Position numbers and translations under genes: made by a program. From positions 1-18,159 of the forward strand of contig JALLBK010000985.1 of the NCBI GenBank assembly GCA_036940085.1: a stretch of 18,159 bases of DNA, given 5' to 3'. Under the pieces are notes generated by a model. It was given only the letters and a program-made list of their open reading frames with translations. It was not told where the DNA came from and did not search any database. Position 1 is the first letter of the stretch; each line of letters opens with the position of its first letter. Shown one piece after another: positions 16,401 through 18,159 of the stretch. Source of the DNA: Discostella pseudostelligera (taxonomy: Eukaryota > Bacillariophyta > Thalassiosirophyceae > Thalassiosirales > Thalassiosiraceae).

Positions 16401-17987
16401 TGGTGCATATGAATGGCGGCAACGATTGATTGAGCCAACATTCGATTGCGCTGTAAAATGGTAAATGTGTGCAATTCTTACCTTCATCTTTTCCAAAACC
16501 AACAAAGCACAACGAACTCCATCATGTCGACGCCAAGACAATGCATCCACAACATTATTCGTATACTCCTCCGTTGCACGTTCATTCACCGTAAGTAATG
16601 CGGTGTACGCAAAATTATTCAATTGGGATGGAGCAAATGTTCTTAATAATGCCATGGCCTCATTCCACTGCCAGCAAGGCGAGACATACTTCTCCACACC
16701 ACTATCCTTTTCATTCTTTGATGTGTCTACAACCGCAACTACCTCTTGATTTCCATCATCTTGATTACTCTTGGTACTGCGTCCTCGAGAGGAGGATATG
16801 GATTCGGCCAACATGCTAAATAGGATACTTGCCGAGTAAGCATCTCCCTTCATCGACCTCAATCTACCACCCTCATCATCATGCCCATTACACACAACCT
16901 GTCGATACAATTTAATCGCTGCCATAATCTTTCCCCGTTCTCCCAAACTAGTCAACATGGCATTCAGTTCATACGACGACGGTGGAGAGGATAATATCAA
17001 TGGGTATTTCTTCGTAGCCGACGAATTCCAACCCACCACATCATACATGAAATAATTCCAAAGTGATTTAATTTTGGATAAAGATGCCTTGGTCTTCGAG
17101 AGGGAAGATATTGCTTCCCCAAAGATACGCGGGGATAGAATTGCAATGGACGTGCTGACGGTAGTGGTGGTGGCGCTCCCGGCAAGAGTACTAGTAGTAA
17201 ATTGGGCAATGGACGAAGCATACTCGACGGCAGCCACGACAATCTTGGGCAGAAGAATAAAATCACCCACCTCTGACGAGGCTCGTATCGCTTGGATCAA
17301 TACCATTTCGAGCATTTCTTTCACTGATTCCACTGATTTAGAATCCCACGTAATGTCGTCGAATGAGGATGAGAAGGATGATATCTTCACCGTCTCATCG
17401 CGTAGGAAGTAGACGAGGGAAGTGCATGCCCTAATCAATGCATCATCCTCGCTCTTTTTGTTGACGTTTGCTGCTGTGGCAGTTGTTCCATTATTGCCGC
17501 CTTCCTGAAGAGAGAATTGCTTTCTCGCCGTTCGATGTCGACTAATATTCGAAGAGAAGGATGATAATTTTTGGAGTAATGCCGTGGAGGATTGGAATGT
17601 CAATGGCCATGAGTCGTCGTAGACATCCGATGCTCTTCCTCCGCCTTTGTGTGTACCATCGTGATTGTGTGAGAAGGAGCTCATGACATCTTTTGCAATA
17701 CAACCACTTCCAATAATTCGTCCAATGGAAGAAGAGGAGGGATGCTGAATCGACACAAACAACGATGCTCTATTGATGTTACCAACACTCCGTCCACAGT
17801 AGTATTGATGATTGCCAGACTGTTGTCTGCTCGCTAGAAATGTAGGTGTGATAAATGATGATGCCAGGGGAGTATGGTGGTGGCTGCTCCGTATTGCAAC
17901 TATCGATGAAGTGCTTGACAGGAGCAAAATCAGGAGGGTGACAATGTTGTTGCTGTGGTTGTTGTGAGTGTGAGTGGTGCATGGCAT
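13460..17987 (-). CDS. Long plastid-directed PPR-Smr protein, 2 exons
   Basis: Exon 1 (17987-16482) and exon 2 (16390-13460) flank a 91-bp intron (GTAAGA...CCTAG) and give 1478 aa. The splice is phase 0 and rebuilds a pentatricopeptide repeat: LLVLEKMK-ADKISPDVVTCS. Further PPR units follow: NTYTYSSVISTCARC, NTWVYNAAISACAES, DTVSYNTILSVL and DAISYYNAIMACG. Exon 1 has weaker repeats (ELNAMLTSLGERGKIMAAI, NNFAYTALLTVNERA). The C-terminus carries an Smr domain (about residues 1330-1430) with LDLHGMS and IITGRGRRSG, the LDLH and TGxG signatures of the family. PPR-Smr proteins bind organellar RNA or DNA and act in plastid gene expression or signalling. Starting at ATG 17987, residues 14-31 form a signal-peptide core, and LASSFITP follows near 41-48, consistent with a diatom plastid presequence. 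The frame stays open to the window edge but has no other ATG. The exact PPR/PPR-like repeat count is not determined. Confidence 0.88.
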
Positions 17988-18159
17988 AATATTGTTGCGT
18001 CGGCGTCCATGACTTTGATGAAACGGTCCTGTATCTTTTCTGCTCTCGTTGATAATGAATCTGTTGATGTACTGCTCCTTGTGTTCACGACAGCTGTGAT
18101 AGGAGGAGGATGTCTGATGATTATGATTATGATGGCGATGATGTCTCAACGGCAGCGGC
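17988..18159 (-). other. 5' flank of the PPR-Smr gene, reaching the window edge
   Basis: The PPR frame remains open here for 57 codons and would encode a His/Ser-rich stretch, but it contains no ATG, only a TTG at 18149. The signal peptide directly after ATG 17987 argues that this is 5' UTR or promoter. An upstream exon or start codon beyond 18159 cannot be excluded. Confidence 0.5.

Noticed and set aside
16386..16481. C-terminal end of a stand-alone exon-1 PPR protein reading through the intron
   Set aside because: Read-through gives 32 codons of non-family sequence, whereas splicing GTAAGA to CCTAG restores an in-phase PPR motif.
1..18159. tRNA/rRNA genes, CRISPR arrays, transposons, viral or toxin genes
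   Set aside because: By eye I found no cloverleaf with A/B boxes, no repeat-spacer array, no long terminal or inverted repeats, and no transposase, reverse-transcriptase, capsid or toxin motif.

Overview
The window looks like nuclear DNA of a stramenopile, most likely a centric diatom of the Thalassiosira/Skeletonema kind. Eight protein genes are packed into 18.2 kb. Their introns are short (about 70-250 bp) with canonical GT...AG ends. At least two proteins begin with a signal peptide followed by an A-F or ASSF motif, the bipartite presequence used for import into a four-membrane plastid. The cyclin resembles the expanded diatom-type cyclins. Species assignment is inference; no rRNA, tRNA, CRISPR array or transposon was found.

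Layout, left to right: 1-295, promoter region with a TGACG/CGTCA dyad. 296-1119 (+), plastid type II peroxiredoxin, 3 exons. 1275-2920 (-), monofunctional homoserine dehydrogenase with a C-terminal ACT domain, 2 exons. 2921-3319, divergent promoter. 3320-4720 (+), GT32 (OCH1/SUR1-like) Golgi glycosyltransferase. 4950-6511 (-), membrane-anchored P-loop sulfotransferase-like protein, 4 exons. 6950-8941 (-), two-exon OB-fold protein resembling the telomere end-binding protein POT1; its reading frame is broken exactly at the single ambiguous base N (8253). 9483-10370 (-), cyclin-box protein. 10962-12872 (-), TrmA/RlmD-type RNA uracil-5-methyltransferase. 13460-17987 (-), very long plastid-directed PPR-Smr protein, 2 exons.

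I see no gene cluster acting as one pathway; the genes look like ordinary housekeeping neighbours of a compact eukaryotic genome. Loose themes are plastid function (peroxiredoxin, PPR-Smr, perhaps homoserine dehydrogenase), secretory-pathway glycan chemistry (GT32 and sulfotransferase, arranged tail to tail) and nuclear/cell-cycle functions (POT1-like protein and cyclin, same strand). The most noteworthy item is the POT1-like protein, a candidate telomere protector recognisable only after the two exons are joined and one missing base at N8253 is allowed for. All splice sites were assigned by eye from GT/AG consensus plus continuity of family motifs; no alignment or transcript data were available.
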